Below are positions 56,308-64,000 of a DNA stretch of 64,000 nt, in pieces; within the stretch, counting starts at the first letter, position 1, and every line of letters starts with the position of its first letter. The DNA is from Pseudomonadota bacterium (lineage in GTDB: Bacteria > Pseudomonadota > Gammaproteobacteria > Arenicellales > UBA868): positions 1-64,000 of the forward strand of contig JAERSQ010000103.1 of the NCBI GenBank assembly GCA_016845525.1, in the 5' to 3' direction. Both the position numbers and the translations under genes were made by a program. A model generated the notes under the pieces. That model did not search any database, was not told the origin of the DNA, and saw only the letters and a list, made by a program, of their open reading frames with translations.

Positions 56308-58620
56308 TTGGCTCAGGCAAAAACGAAAAACACCCGCAATCCTTCTGAGCCTGCTATCCCGCCTAGACTCATCCGACTGGGCAGAGAGGTGCTGGTTATC
56401 GCCCTTGCGGCGCTGACGGGCTATCTCCTGATCTGTCTGGTGTCGTATTCCTCAGCGGATCCAGGCTGGACTTCGACGGGCGATGGTGGACCGATTCGCA
56501 ATCTGGGAGGTCGTTTTGGCGCCTGGTTTGCGGATCTCTTTTTGCACGCCTTCGGATATTCTGCATATCTTTTCCCCCTGATTTTCGGCCTTTTGAGCGC
56601 TCGGATTCTCAGAAACCGGTCGGAGCCCCTGAGCCCGCAAGTGCGCATCGTTCATGGCATCGGCCTTGCGCTCACGGTCTTCTCGGCGTGCGGGATTGGA
56701 TTCCTGCATTTCAATGCATCCGGCTCCGTCCTGGGATTTTCGGGCGGCGGTTGGCTTGGACTGGTTGCAGGGGGTTGGCTGTTGGATGCGTTCGGCTCGG
56801 TTGGTGCAACGGTCATGTTGCTCGTAGCCCTCGTGGCGGGCATTTCCTGGGCTATGGATATCTCCTGGTTCACCGTGATGGATCGACTCGGAGAGGAGGC
56901 CTGGAAGTGGTCTGAGCGGGCAAAAGCCTGGTTGGCGGGGATAGCGGACAAGACGCGAGGGGCCAGATCCCGGCGGCAACGCCAGGAATCGGTCGCGGAG
57001 ATAAGGCGCGAACGTGAGCATAAAGAGCCGCCCCGGATCGAACCCAAGATAAAAGCGGCCAAAGAGGGTGTGCGTATCCAGAAAGAAAAACAGGCATCGA
57101 TCCCGCTCTTTATTGAGGGAAAGGCGCCCCAAGGGGATCTTCCCGCGCTGAAGCTGCTCGACCAGCCCGAGCAACAGGCGGGAGGATACAGCAAGGAAAC
57201 GCTTGAAATGATGTCGCGCTTGGTAGAGAAAAAACTGCGCGACTTTAACGTGGATGTGACCGTGGTATCGGTTCAGCCGGGTCCTGTGATTACCCGATTC
57301 GAAATCGATCCGGCAGCCGGTGTGAAGGCAAGTCAAATCGTTGGTCTCTCACGGGATCTGGCACGGGCCCTGTCGGTGGTCAGTGTTCGCGTGGTCGAAA
57401 ACATTCCCGGAAAAACCTATATCGGTCTCGAAATTCCAAATGAGAGCCGTGAGACCGTATTTCTGCTGGAGGGGCTGGCATCAGAGATCTACGAGAGCAG
57501 CAAGAGCCCGCTGACGGTCGTTCTTGGAAAGGACATCGCCGGCGAGGCAATTGTGTCTGATCTTTGCAAGATGCCGCATCTTTTGATCGCCGGTACCACG
57601 GGCGCGGGGAAGTCGGTATGTGTAAATGCAATCGTTCTCAGCATTCTCTACAAAGCGACGCCAGAGGATGTGCGCATGATTATGGTCGATCCAAAAATGC
57701 TGGAACTCTCCTCCTACGACGGGATTCCCCACCTGCTGACCCCGGTCGTGACCGATATGCAAAAGGCGGCCAATGCCCTGCGATGGTGTATCGTGGAGAT
57801 GGATCGGCGGTTCCGGCTGATGGCATCACTTGGGGTTCGGAATATCGTCGGCTACAACCGCAAGGTGGAGGCCGCAATTAACAGCGGCAAGCCGCTGGAT
57901 GATCCGCTATATGAACCGATTCCCGGAGATGAAACTCCGGCGCCCAAGCTTGGCAAGATTCCGTATGTGGTGGTCATCGTGGATGAATTTGCAGACCTGA
58001 TGATGGTTGTCGGGAAGAAGATCGAGGAATTGATTACCCGAATTGCACAACGGGCTAGAGCGGCCGGGATTCACCTCGTGCTGGCAACGCAACGGCCGTC
58101 TGTGGATGTGGTAACAGGGCTGATAAAAGCGAATATTCCCACGCGTATCGCTTTTCAGGTCTCCTCTCGAGCCGACTCTCGAACCGTGCTGGATCAGATG
58201 GGGGCAGAGCAGTTGCTCGGACATGGTGACATGCTGTTTCTGCCGCCCGGCACGGGTTTTCCGGTTCGGGTCCACGGTTCCTTTGTATCCGACCAGGAAG
58301 TGCATCGGGTTACGGAGGAGTTGAGGCAGAGTGGGACGCCGGAGTATCTTGAGGCCGTTATCGACAGTTCGGCATTGGGCGCCGCGGCATCCAGTGGGGA
58401 GAACGATGAGGCGGGAAACGGGGAAGATGACCCTCTCTACGATAAGGCGCTAGCATTTGTGACAGAGACCCGTCGAGCGTCCATCTCCTCAGTGCAAAGG
58501 CATCTGCGCGTCGGATACAACCGGGCTGCCAGAATGATTGAATCGATGGAGGCCGCTGGAGCGGTGGGCCCTCTTGAGAACGGCAAACGCGAGGTACTTG
58601 CTCCGGAGCCCGTGGAGTGA
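56308..58620 (+). CDS. ftsK: DNA translocase FtsK
   Basis: Pumps DNA at the division septum and activates XerCD at dif. 770 residues: four N-terminal membrane helices (about 30-185), a short basic linker (about 200-260, far shorter than in E. coli), the RecA-type motor with Walker A AGTTGAGKSVCVNA and Walker B VVIVDEFADLMMV, and a C-terminal winged-helix gamma domain (ASISSVQRHLRVGYNRAARM) that reads KOPS. The start is TTG 56308. lolA overlaps by 4 bases. Confidence 0.96.
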   Translation: MAQAKTKNTRNPSEPAIPPRLIRLGREVLVIALAALTGYLLICLVSYSSADPGWTSTGDGGPIRNLGGRFGAWFADLFLHAFGYSAYLFPLIFGLLSARILRNRSEPLSPQVRIVHGIGLALTVFSACGIGFLHFNASGSVLGFSGGGWLGLVAGGWLLDAFGSVGATVMLLVALVAGISWAMDISWFTVMDRLGEEAWKWSERAKAWLAGIADKTRGARSRRQRQESVAEIRREREHKEPPRIEPKIKAAKEGVRIQKEKQASIPLFIEGKAPQGDLPALKLLDQPEQQAGGYSKETLEMMSRLVEKKLRDFNVDVTVVSVQPGPVITRFEIDPAAGVKASQIVGLSRDLARALSVVSVRVVENIPGKTYIGLEIPNESRETVFLLEGLASEIYESSKSPLTVVLGKDIAGEAIVSDLCKMPHLLIAGTTGAGKSVCVNAIVLSILYKATPEDVRMIMVDPKMLELSSYDGIPHLLTPVVTDMQKAANALRWCIVEMDRRFRLMASLGVRNIVGYNRKVEAAINSGKPLDDPLYEPIPGDETPAPKLGKIPYVVVIVDEFADLMMVVGKKIEELITRIAQRARAAGIHLVLATQRPSVDVVTGLIKANIPTRIAFQVSSRADSRTVLDQMGAEQLLGHGDMLFLPPGTGFPVRVHGSFVSDQEVHRVTEELRQSGTPEYLEAVIDSSALGAAASSGENDEAGNGEDDPLYDKALAFVTETRRASISSVQRHLRVGYNRAARMIESMEAAGAVGPLENGKREVLAPEPVE

Positions 58621-59294
58621 AGTCCGCGCGTCGTCCCCTTGTCGAGGCTAATCGACGGACATTCTGTCAGGCACTGGCGATAGGTGTTTTTGGATGGACG
58701 CCAGCGATATCGCCGCTTGCCTGCGCTGCTGCTTCGGACCCTCTAGAGCATTTCTTTTCAAATGTGAAGACCCTGCGCGCGGCTTTCCATCAGTCAGTCC
58801 TGACCGAAAACCTGGAACTGATTGACGAGAGTCAGGGAGAGCTTTGGTTGTCGCGTCCAGGGCGCTTCAGATGGAACTACGGAACCCCCTTGGAGCAAGT
58901 CGTGGTCGCGGACGGCGAAAGATTATGGGTTTATGATCCTGGCCTTGAACAGGCTGTACTGCGTGATCAGGATGAAGCACTTGGCCATACTCCGGCGGGG
59001 TTATTGGCGGGGAGTATCAGCCCCGCTCGCTCATATCTGGTAGAGCACCTGGGTGACCAGGGCGGGATTGATTGGGTGTCGGTTTTTCCAAAAGAGGCAG
59101 ATGCCACGTTCTCGCAGATTCAGTTCGGCTTTGAATCTGACACGTTGAGACTGGTTCAGATGCTCGACCCGCTTCAGCAGATCACGCGTATCCGCTTCTC
59201 CGATGTCCAGGTCAACATCGCAATCCCCGCTGAGCGATTTTCATTAGAAATCCCCGAGGGAACAGATATTATTCGGGAGACCGGAAGCGGATGA
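58617..59294 (+). CDS. lolA: outer-membrane lipoprotein carrier protein LolA
   Basis: Periplasmic chaperone that carries lipoproteins from LolCDE to LolB. 225 residues: signal peptide (about 1-38, cleavage likely after ACA-AA), then FFSNVKTLRAAFHQSV, GELWLSRPGRFRWNY and VVADGERLWVYDPGLEQ, all typical. The start is GTG 58617, overlapping the ftsK stop by 4 bases. The signal is long, with an Arg-Arg pair at residues 13-14, but no full twin-arginine motif. Confidence 0.95.
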   Translation: MKSARRPLVEANRRTFCQALAIGVFGWTPAISPLACAAASDPLEHFFSNVKTLRAAFHQSVLTENLELIDESQGELWLSRPGRFRWNYGTPLEQVVVADGERLWVYDPGLEQAVLRDQDEALGHTPAGLLAGSISPARSYLVEHLGDQGGIDWVSVFPKEADATFSQIQFGFESDTLRLVQMLDPLQQITRIRFSDVQVNIAIPAERFSLEIPEGTDIIRETGSG

Positions 59295-59671
59295 TCAGCC
59301 AATATCTGGCGGTCGGCGCAGGCGGAGCTCTAGGGGCGATGCTGCGCTATTGGTTGAGCTTGCGCGTGACCGGGGCAATGGGTTTCTCCTTCCCGTGGGG
59401 CACAATCACGGTCAACCTGCTCGGATCATTTCTGGTTGGCGTTTGCATGGTGCTGATTGCCGGCAAAATGGCAGGTGCCGAACTCTGGAGGTTGGGTCTG
59501 ATGGTGGGGTTGCTGGGGGGATTTACTACCTTTTCCGCGTTCTCAAGCGATACGCTGAGCCTGCTGGAAGCTGAGCAATGGTTCCGTGCCGTGGTCTATA
59601 TCAGTTCCAGCATCTTATTGTGCATAACGGCTGCTGCGGCTGGTGTCGGCGCTGCCCGTCAGATTTTCTAG
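59291..59671 (+). CDS. crcB: fluoride ion channel CrcB (Fluc)
   Basis: Dimeric channel that expels fluoride. 126 residues, four membrane helices; GGALGAMLRYWLS, GTITVNLLGSFLVG and the signature GGFTTFSAFSSDTLSL are present. It overlaps lolA by 4 bases, so there is no room for a fluoride riboswitch directly in front of it and expression probably follows ftsK-lolA. Confidence 0.95.
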   Translation: MISQYLAVGAGGALGAMLRYWLSLRVTGAMGFSFPWGTITVNLLGSFLVGVCMVLIAGKMAGAELWRLGLMVGLLGGFTTFSAFSSDTLSLLEAEQWFRAVVYISSSILLCITAAAAGVGAARQIF

Positions 59672-59686
59672 GAAAGGAGTCAGTCC

Positions 59687-60964
59687 ATGCTCGATCCTCA
59701 ATTGTTGCGAACCGAACCGGAATCTGTTGCCGAGCGTCTTGCCGTCAAGAGATATACCCTTGACGTCAGCCAGCTCAGGTCTTTGGATGAACAACGGAAA
59801 GCCCTGCAGACCCGGCTACAAGAGCTCCAGGCGGAGCGTAATCGATCAGCCAAGGAGGTTGGGCGCCGCAAGGCAGCAGGCGAGGATGCATCCGATCTCA
59901 TAGAGCAGACCGGAGGATTATCGGGCCAGATATCTGCAGTCGAGGATGATCTCGAGGAAGTTCGCGCGGCGCTGGACGAGTTGATACACGGGATTCCCAA
60001 TGTTCCGCACGAATCCGTCCCGGCCGGGGACAGCGATGCAGACAATGAAGAGATCCGTCGATGGGGAGAGCCAACCAAGTTCGAGTTTGAGGCTGCAGAT
60101 CACGTGAGTCTCGGATCCGGGCTCGGGATGATGGATTTCGAACTGGCGGCAAAGATTACCGGCAGCAGGTTTGTTGTCATGTCCCGCGAAATAGCCCGGC
60201 TGCATCGAGCGCTCATCCAGTTCATGTTGGACCTTCACACGACAGAACACGGATATCAGGAGACCTACGTTCCTTATCTGGTGAATTCAAATTCACTTTT
60301 TGGGACCGGACAGTTACCGAAGTTCGCCGAAGATCAGTTCATGACTTCGGGTGATCCGTCGTATTTCCTGATACCCACTGCTGAAGTTCCGGTGACCAAC
60401 ATTTATGCCCAGAGTATCGTCTCAGAAGAGGAGCTGCCCATCCGGCACGTGTGCCACACACCGTGTTTTAGGAGTGAGGCGGGATCCTACGGAAAGGACA
60501 CGCGGGGCATGATCCGTCAGCATCAGTTTGAAAAAGTGGAGTTGGTCCAGTTGGTACTGCCGGAACACTCCTGGGATGCTCTTGAAGAGTTGACCGGGCA
60601 TGCAGAGGCCGTGCTGCAACGTCTGGAGTTACCCTATCGGGTAGTGACGCTGTGCGGCGGGGATCTTGGGTTTTCTGCGGCGAAAACATATGATCTGGAA
60701 GTCTGGCTGCCGGGGCAGAACCGATACCGAGAAATCTCGTCCTGCAGCAACTTCGAAAGTTTTCAGGCCCGCAGAATGCAGGCCCGGTGGAGAAACCCTT
60801 CCACGTCAAAGCCGGAGTTATTGCATACGCTTAACGGCTCGGGCCTTGCGGTTGGGAGAACCCTGGTGGCGATAATGGAGAACTATCAGGACGTCAATGG
60901 GGCGATTCGTGTTCCTGACGTTTTGCGTGATTACATGGGCGGGTTAGAGAGCATTTCCCCATAA
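59687..60964 (+). CDS. serS: seryl-tRNA synthetase
   Basis: Charges tRNA-Ser. 425 residues: an N-terminal long antiparallel coiled coil (about 30-105) that holds the tRNA variable arm, then a class II core with motif 2 [20 protein letters not shown] and motif 3 [26 protein letters not shown] precedes the ATG. A strong bidirectional terminator begins at its stop. A tRNA-Ser gene lies 0.9 kb downstream. Confidence 0.98.
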   Translation: MLDPQLLRTEPESVAERLAVKRYTLDVSQLRSLDEQRKALQTRLQELQAERNRSAKEVGRRKAAGEDASDLIEQTGGLSGQISAVEDDLEEVRAALDELIHGIPNVPHESVPAGDSDADNEEIRRWGEPTKFEFEAADHVSLGSGLGMMDFELAAKITGSRFVVMSREIARLHRALIQFMLDLHTTEHGYQETYVPYLVNSNSLFGTGQLPKFAEDQFMTSGDPSYFLIPTAEVPVTNIYAQSIVSEEELPIRHVCHTPCFRSEAGSYGKDTRGMIRQHQFEKVELVQLVLPEHSWDALEELTGHAEAVLQRLELPYRVVTLCGGDLGFSAAKTYDLEVWLPGQNRYREISSCSNFESFQARRMQARWRNPSTSKPELLHTLNGSGLAVGRTLVAIMENYQDVNGAIRVPDVLRDYMGGLESISP

Positions 60965-60993
60965 AAAACCCCGGCGGGAGGCCGGGGTTTTTT
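60963..60993. terminator. bidirectional terminator between serS and the BI-1 family gene
   Basis: CCCCGGC (60969-60975) / GCCGGGG (60981-60987) around a GGGAG loop, with six A's before and six T's after, so it works in both directions between the convergent genes. Confidence 0.93.
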
Positions 60994-61010
60994 ATAAAAC
61001 GCCCGGGCAG

Positions 61011-61685
61011 TCAGTCGTCGCCCCCGAAAATCCCCAATATCTGAAGGAGGCTCAGAAAGAGGTTGTAAATCGACACATAGAGCGTAATGGTCGCCATGAT
61101 GTAGTTGGTTTCCCCGCCATGGATGATTGCGCTGGTCTGGTAGAGGATCATTCCGCTCATCAGGATGATAAACATCGCCGAGACGGCTAAAGAGAGCGCC
61201 GGAATGCTGAAGACCACGGCTCCGAGTCCAGCCAGGAAGGCCACCAGAATGCCGGCAAACAGCATGCCACCAATAAAACTGAAGTCTTTGCGAGACTTTA
61301 GCGCATAGGCGGACAGACCCAGAAAAATCACACCCGTGCCGCCGAGCGCGGTCATGACCAACTGGTCTCCGTTGGGAATGGCGTTGATGTAGTAGCCAAC
61401 AATCGGCCCCAGCGTGAGACCCATAAAGCCGGTCAGCGCGAACACAAACACCAGGCCCAACGCCGAGTTACGAAAGCGGCCCGCGAGGAAAAGCAGGCCA
61501 AAGTATCCCACCAGCGTAATCACCAGTCCTGGATGCGGCCAGTTCATCAACATCGACAGGCCGGCAGTGACCCCGCTGAAAATAAGCGTTGCCGAGAGCA
61601 GGGCGTAGGTATTCTTTAGTACCTTATTGAATTCAACGCCTTCAACTGCCGGGCGCGACGCACTCAAAGTTTGACGAGTAATCAT
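61011..61685 (-). CDS. Bax inhibitor-1 / YccA family membrane protein
   Basis: 224 residues from ATG at 61685 (MITRQTLSASRPAVEG). Seven membrane segments from about residue 25 to the end, with NTYALLSATLIFSGVTAG and IYNLFLSLLQILGIFGG. E. coli YccA modulates FtsH activity; other bacterial members leak calcium. The frame continues upstream through the tRNA-Ser complement, which is excluded. Convergent with serS. Confidence 0.9.
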   Translation of the reverse strand: MITRQTLSASRPAVEGVEFNKVLKNTYALLSATLIFSGVTAGLSMLMNWPHPGLVITLVGYFGLLFLAGRFRNSALGLVFVFALTGFMGLTLGPIVGYYINAIPNGDQLVMTALGGTGVIFLGLSAYALKSRKDFSFIGGMLFAGILVAFLAGLGAVVFSIPALSLAVSAMFIILMSGMILYQTSAIIHGGETNYIMATITLYVSIYNLFLSLLQILGIFGGDD

Positions 61686-61802
61686 GTCGAGAAAAATCTC
61701 CGTATGGTCGATCGTAGTGTCTACAGAAGAATATGGGGTAATTATGCCAGATTTCAATAGTATCGAAATGCCCGCCAGGCGCTGCCTGTACGAAAATGGC
61801 TC

Positions 61803-61808
61803 TATAAT
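61803..61808 (+). promoter_or_regulatory. -10 box of the tRNA-Ser promoter
   Basis: A consensus TATAAT lies 45 bases before the tRNA. No good -35 hexamer is seen at 16-18 bp spacing, so only the -10 is claimed. Confidence 0.5.
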
Positions 61809-61853
61809 TTCCGACAGGTTGGCAAGACCAACCGGTGCGCTAGGCGCCAGCAC

Positions 61854-61941
61854 GGAGAGGTGGCAGAGTGGTCGAATGCGGCGGTCTTGAAAACCGTTGT
61901 ACCGCAAGGTACCGGGGGTTCGAATCCCTCCCTCTCCGCCA
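61854..61941 (+). tRNA. tRNA-Ser (anticodon UGA)
   Basis: 88-base class II tRNA: acceptor GGAGAGG (61854-61860) with CCTCTCC (61931-61937), G discriminator and encoded CCA. The anticodon TGA is at 61888-61890 in loop CTTGAAA; the long variable arm and the T-arm GGTTCGAATCC are present. Confidence 0.97.
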
Positions 61942-61966
61942 TCCACCAATTTCTTTGAGCCGCTAA

Positions 61967-61988
61967 AGCTATCCCGTGATAGTTATTT
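61967..61988 (+). terminator. possible weak terminator after tRNA-Ser
   Basis: AGCTATC (61967-61973) / GATAGTT (61978-61984), with one G-T pair and a CCGT loop, followed by ATTT. It lies between tRNA-Ser and the convergent deacetylase gene. Weak T-run. Confidence 0.35.
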
Positions 61989-61996
61989 AAACGCGT

Positions 61997-62902
61997 CTAG
62001 GCTGATGGTTCAGACGCGCGCCACTTTTCGACCCAATCACAGTAACGCCATACCGAGCACCGCCGCATCAGTTCGGTGAGGCGGTGCAGGGCTTGATCAC
62101 GGTTGATGTACATCAACCAGTTCATTGCCTTGCTGTCATTCAGATCGGGGTGCATGAAGCGTTCCTGGTCTGTATCGATGTCGTAAGGGTGGATATAGGT
62201 CGTTATAGGTTCATCCACATCTTTTCGCTTTAATGACCATAAGCTGAGACCGAGCGGCAGGACTCGTAGGTAGACGCCGCCCGCGAGAGGCACTTGCGGC
62301 AAGGGCTTTGCGTGAAGACTCATCGGAATCTCCAGAACACCGCTCTCTGGCGAAACGATTCTCGGCAGCGAGCCAAAATCCGGCCAGCCAAAAAGTGGAT
62401 TGCGCGCCGGCAGGACTGAACTACTGTACTTGACCCCATGCTCGGCTAACACCTCATAGGCCCATTGGGTTTTCGGGGTCAGGGAAAATGTCGGCGCACG
62501 AAAGCCGACTACATTATGGGACTGCGTCTGGCCGAGCGCGCTCAGATTGTCCGCCAGGTCCTCGCTAAACTCTGCACGAGTCATTTTGGTGAGCTGAGTA
62601 TGAGTGTTGCCATGGGCAGCAATCTCGTGTCCCTGGGAGGCGATTTTCCGGATCAACTCCGGGTGACGGCGCGCGAGCGTACCAACGGTGAAAAAGGTGC
62701 CCTTAGCCTGGCTCTCTTTCAGTGATTTCAAAAGTCTCAAGACGTTCCCTTCCAGACGGTGCGGGTACTGGTGACCGTTTGGTATCTGGTCTCTTACGTC
62801 CTCGAGGTCTATCCCAAGAAGCAGGGGTTGACGGGCTTCGACCGACGACATGGGCTTATGCTGAATCAGCCGACGCTCGCTGGTCTTGATCCCTTCGATC
62901 AC
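61997..62902 (-). CDS. polysaccharide deacetylase (NodB domain, exosortase-locus type)
   Basis: 301 residues from GTG 62902, or 284 from ATG 62851 (MSSVEARQPLLLGIDLED). NodB metal site: Asp/Glu in GIDLED, HGNTH in AAHGNTHTQL, and FRAPTFSLT; the tail with TTYIHPYDID and a long C-terminal region resembles the deacetylases linked to exosortase/PEP-CTERM exopolysaccharide loci. It likely removes acetyl groups from an amino-sugar polymer or precursor. The GTG start overlaps the upstream membrane gene by 47 bases; start uncertain. Confidence 0.85.
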   Translation of the reverse strand: MIEGIKTSERRLIQHKPMSSVEARQPLLLGIDLEDVRDQIPNGHQYPHRLEGNVLRLLKSLKESQAKGTFFTVGTLARRHPELIRKIASQGHEIAAHGNTHTQLTKMTRAEFSEDLADNLSALGQTQSHNVVGFRAPTFSLTPKTQWAYEVLAEHGVKYSSSVLPARNPLFGWPDFGSLPRIVSPESGVLEIPMSLHAKPLPQVPLAGGVYLRVLPLGLSLWSLKRKDVDEPITTYIHPYDIDTDQERFMHPDLNDSKAMNWLMYINRDQALHRLTELMRRCSVWRYCDWVEKWRASEPSA

Positions 62903-64000
62903 GCCGTGACGCGATCAACGACATCGCGCAGCTCATGATAAACGCCAAGACTATAGGGTAGGTTGTATTGAGCTGGCGCCCGATCTGGGAATAAGAGGTG
63001 ACTTGGAGAATTGTCAGGATAAAAGTGTATGAAAAGAGTCCGGCTAAAAGTCCGACGCCGATAATGTCTGACACACGTAGCAAGGATCCGCGGGAAATCT
63101 GAACCAGCCTGTACCCGAGGCCTCCCAGTGCCAGAACAAACAAAACTTGCGGCACACGGCGATACACCCAAGCAAATCCCAAAAGGACTTGCCGTTTTTC
63201 CTCAAGCCGAGCCTTGTGGAAGGACGGAGTCATGATAATCAACTCCTGAGACTGAGGCCTAACCGGGGAATTTGTAACATACCGATAATTTGTCACCAGT
63301 TTATCGTCGTCAAGACTCCAACCTCTGGGTCCGTTTTCCACGAATCCCGCGAACTTGACCATGCGGGCTACCGTGTCGTAAAAGATGTGCACCGCCAGCC
63401 TGTTCCATTCAGAGTGCCATGCAGGCGCGAGGTTCGTATAACGCGGTCGACAATCAATTCTTCCGGACCCACAGGCTTGATCTATCTCGAAACCAATTGC
63501 CTCCAAAAATTCATGCGTAGTCGGTGCATCGCGAAAATAACCGATTGAAAATAGAGCGTCTCTAAAGGCCCATGGAAAGTAGGCGGCCGGATAATCGGAC
63601 ATCCCAACCATCCAGCTTTTCGTCCCTCGACCATATTCAAAGTAATGTTCCAGCCTGCCAAAACTGGGACTAACGCCATAAGCGATCTCCCGTGCTTCAC
63701 GGTTTACGGGAATGAAACGTTCCCAACGAACCGTCCGTATTCTGAGCAAAGCCCCGTAAGCAGACTTGAAGGCAGGACTCGTCATTTCATTAGTCATATA
63801 GACGCCGTAAGTGTGATAGTTCTTTACCGCGATACTCACGTTAACCGCGAAAAAACCCGCTATCGTTAGGGTAATGAGCCTGGTTGCGGAGAACCATATC
63901 TGAGTTTGCCCAGGGCAATCACCGGACCGATGCTTGAGGTACAAGTAAGCCAGGAGAAAAATCCCCAAAGACGGGAGAATCCAGATTGTTTCACCTCGGA
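62856..64000 (-). CDS. multi-spanning membrane protein with large extracytoplasmic loop, N-terminus beyond the window
   Basis: About 380 visible residues; the frame is open to the window end, so the start is missing. One or two hydrophobic segments at the visible start (SLGIFLLAYLYL, LITLTIAGFFAVNVSI), a polar region of about 200 residues (rich in Trp/Tyr; includes RYTNLAPAWHSEW), then three further membrane segments and a basic tail. The build fits the C-terminal part of a GT39/ArnT-like or similar membrane glycosyltransferase, but no catalytic motif is visible. It is upstream of, and probably cotranscribed with, the deacetylase. Confidence 0.7.
   Translation of the reverse strand, partial: RGETIWILPSLGIFLLAYLYLKHRSGDCPGQTQIWFSATRLITLTIAGFFAVNVSIAVKNYHTYGVYMTNEMTSPAFKSAYGALLRIRTVRWERFIPVNREAREIAYGVSPSFGRLEHYFEYGRGTKSWMVGMSDYPAAYFPWAFRDALFSIGYFRDAPTTHEFLEAIGFEIDQACGSGRIDCRPRYTNLAPAWHSEWNRLAVHIFYDTVARMVKFAGFVENGPRGWSLDDDKLVTNYRYVTNSPVRPQSQELIIMTPSFHKARLEEKRQVLLGFAWVYRRVPQVLFVLALGGLGYRLVQISRGSLLRVSDIIGVGLLAGLFSYTFILTILQVTSYSQIGRQLNTTYPIVLAFIMSCAMSLIASRRDRRDQDQRASADSA

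Noticed and set aside
56452-57336. 294-codon open frame on the minus strand
   Set aside because: Wholly opposite ftsK, with no recognisable motif or ribosome site.
59200-59290. Fluoride riboswitch before crcB
   Set aside because: crcB overlaps lolA and the upstream sequence is coding; no riboswitch pattern was seen.
61686-61949. N-terminal extension of the BI-1 family gene to 312 residues
   Set aside because: The extra codons read through the complement of the tRNA-Ser gene; the family N-terminus fits the ATG at 61685.

Overview
The window reads as a chromosomal segment of a moderately GC-rich gammaproteobacterium. The gene orders are classical for that class: (ftsH)-folP-glmM-tpiA-secG-tRNA-Leu, a 14-gene nuoA-N operon with separate nuoC and nuoD, gyrA-pheA-hisC-tyrA-aroA-cmk-rpsA-ihfB-lapA-lapB, ispD-ispF, trxB, and ftsK-lolA-crcB-serS. 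I cannot name a genus. Most genes are on the + strand, with short gaps or 1-47 nt overlaps.

Layout. 1-3523: end of a probable ftsH, folate and amino-sugar genes, triosephosphate isomerase and SecG. 3572-3656: tRNA-Leu(GAG). 3728-5695: a 655-residue methyltransferase-type protein lodged between the tRNA and nuoA. 5756-19992: complete complex I operon. 20179-29674: gyrA, aromatic amino acid and histidine genes, cmk and rpsA. 29719-31948: ihfB, lapA, lapB and a ComEA-like helix-hairpin-helix protein. 32040-49288: a surface polysaccharide (O-antigen / LPS core) island. 49296-53436 (minus): csiV and mfd. 53485-56154: ispD, ispF (+), smr and trxB (-). 56308-60964: ftsK, lolA, crcB, serS, closed by a bidirectional terminator. 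61011-61685 (-): BI-1 family membrane protein. 61854-61941: tRNA-Ser(UGA). 61997-64000 (-): a NodB-type polysaccharide deacetylase and a partial membrane protein.

The island is the most interesting part. It makes precursors (Ugd: UDP-glucuronate; RfaE1 and HldD: ADP-heptose steps; RmlB and RmlA: dTDP-4-keto-6-deoxyglucose). It carries a Wzm/Wzt ABC exporter whose ATPase has a C-terminal carbohydrate-binding-type domain. Translationally coupled to it is a 1281-residue protein with a degenerate methyltransferase-like region, a kinase-like region, a beta-rich region, a short coiled coil and two GT2 glycosyltransferase domains. Then come a membrane GT2, a GT2-epimerase fusion, a WbpL/WecA-type initiating transferase and a WbpM-type 4,6-dehydratase. 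I infer an ABC-transporter-dependent polysaccharide begun on undecaprenyl phosphate by WbpL, in which chain growth and possibly chain-end modification are physically combined, in the manner of WbdD in E. coli O9a but with different domain content. The orphan methyltransferase at 3.7 kb has the methyltransferase domain that the giant protein seems to have lost and may be its separated partner.

No rRNA, insertion sequence, integrase, CRISPR array or prophage gene was seen. No gene-free stretch longer than about 210 bases exists.
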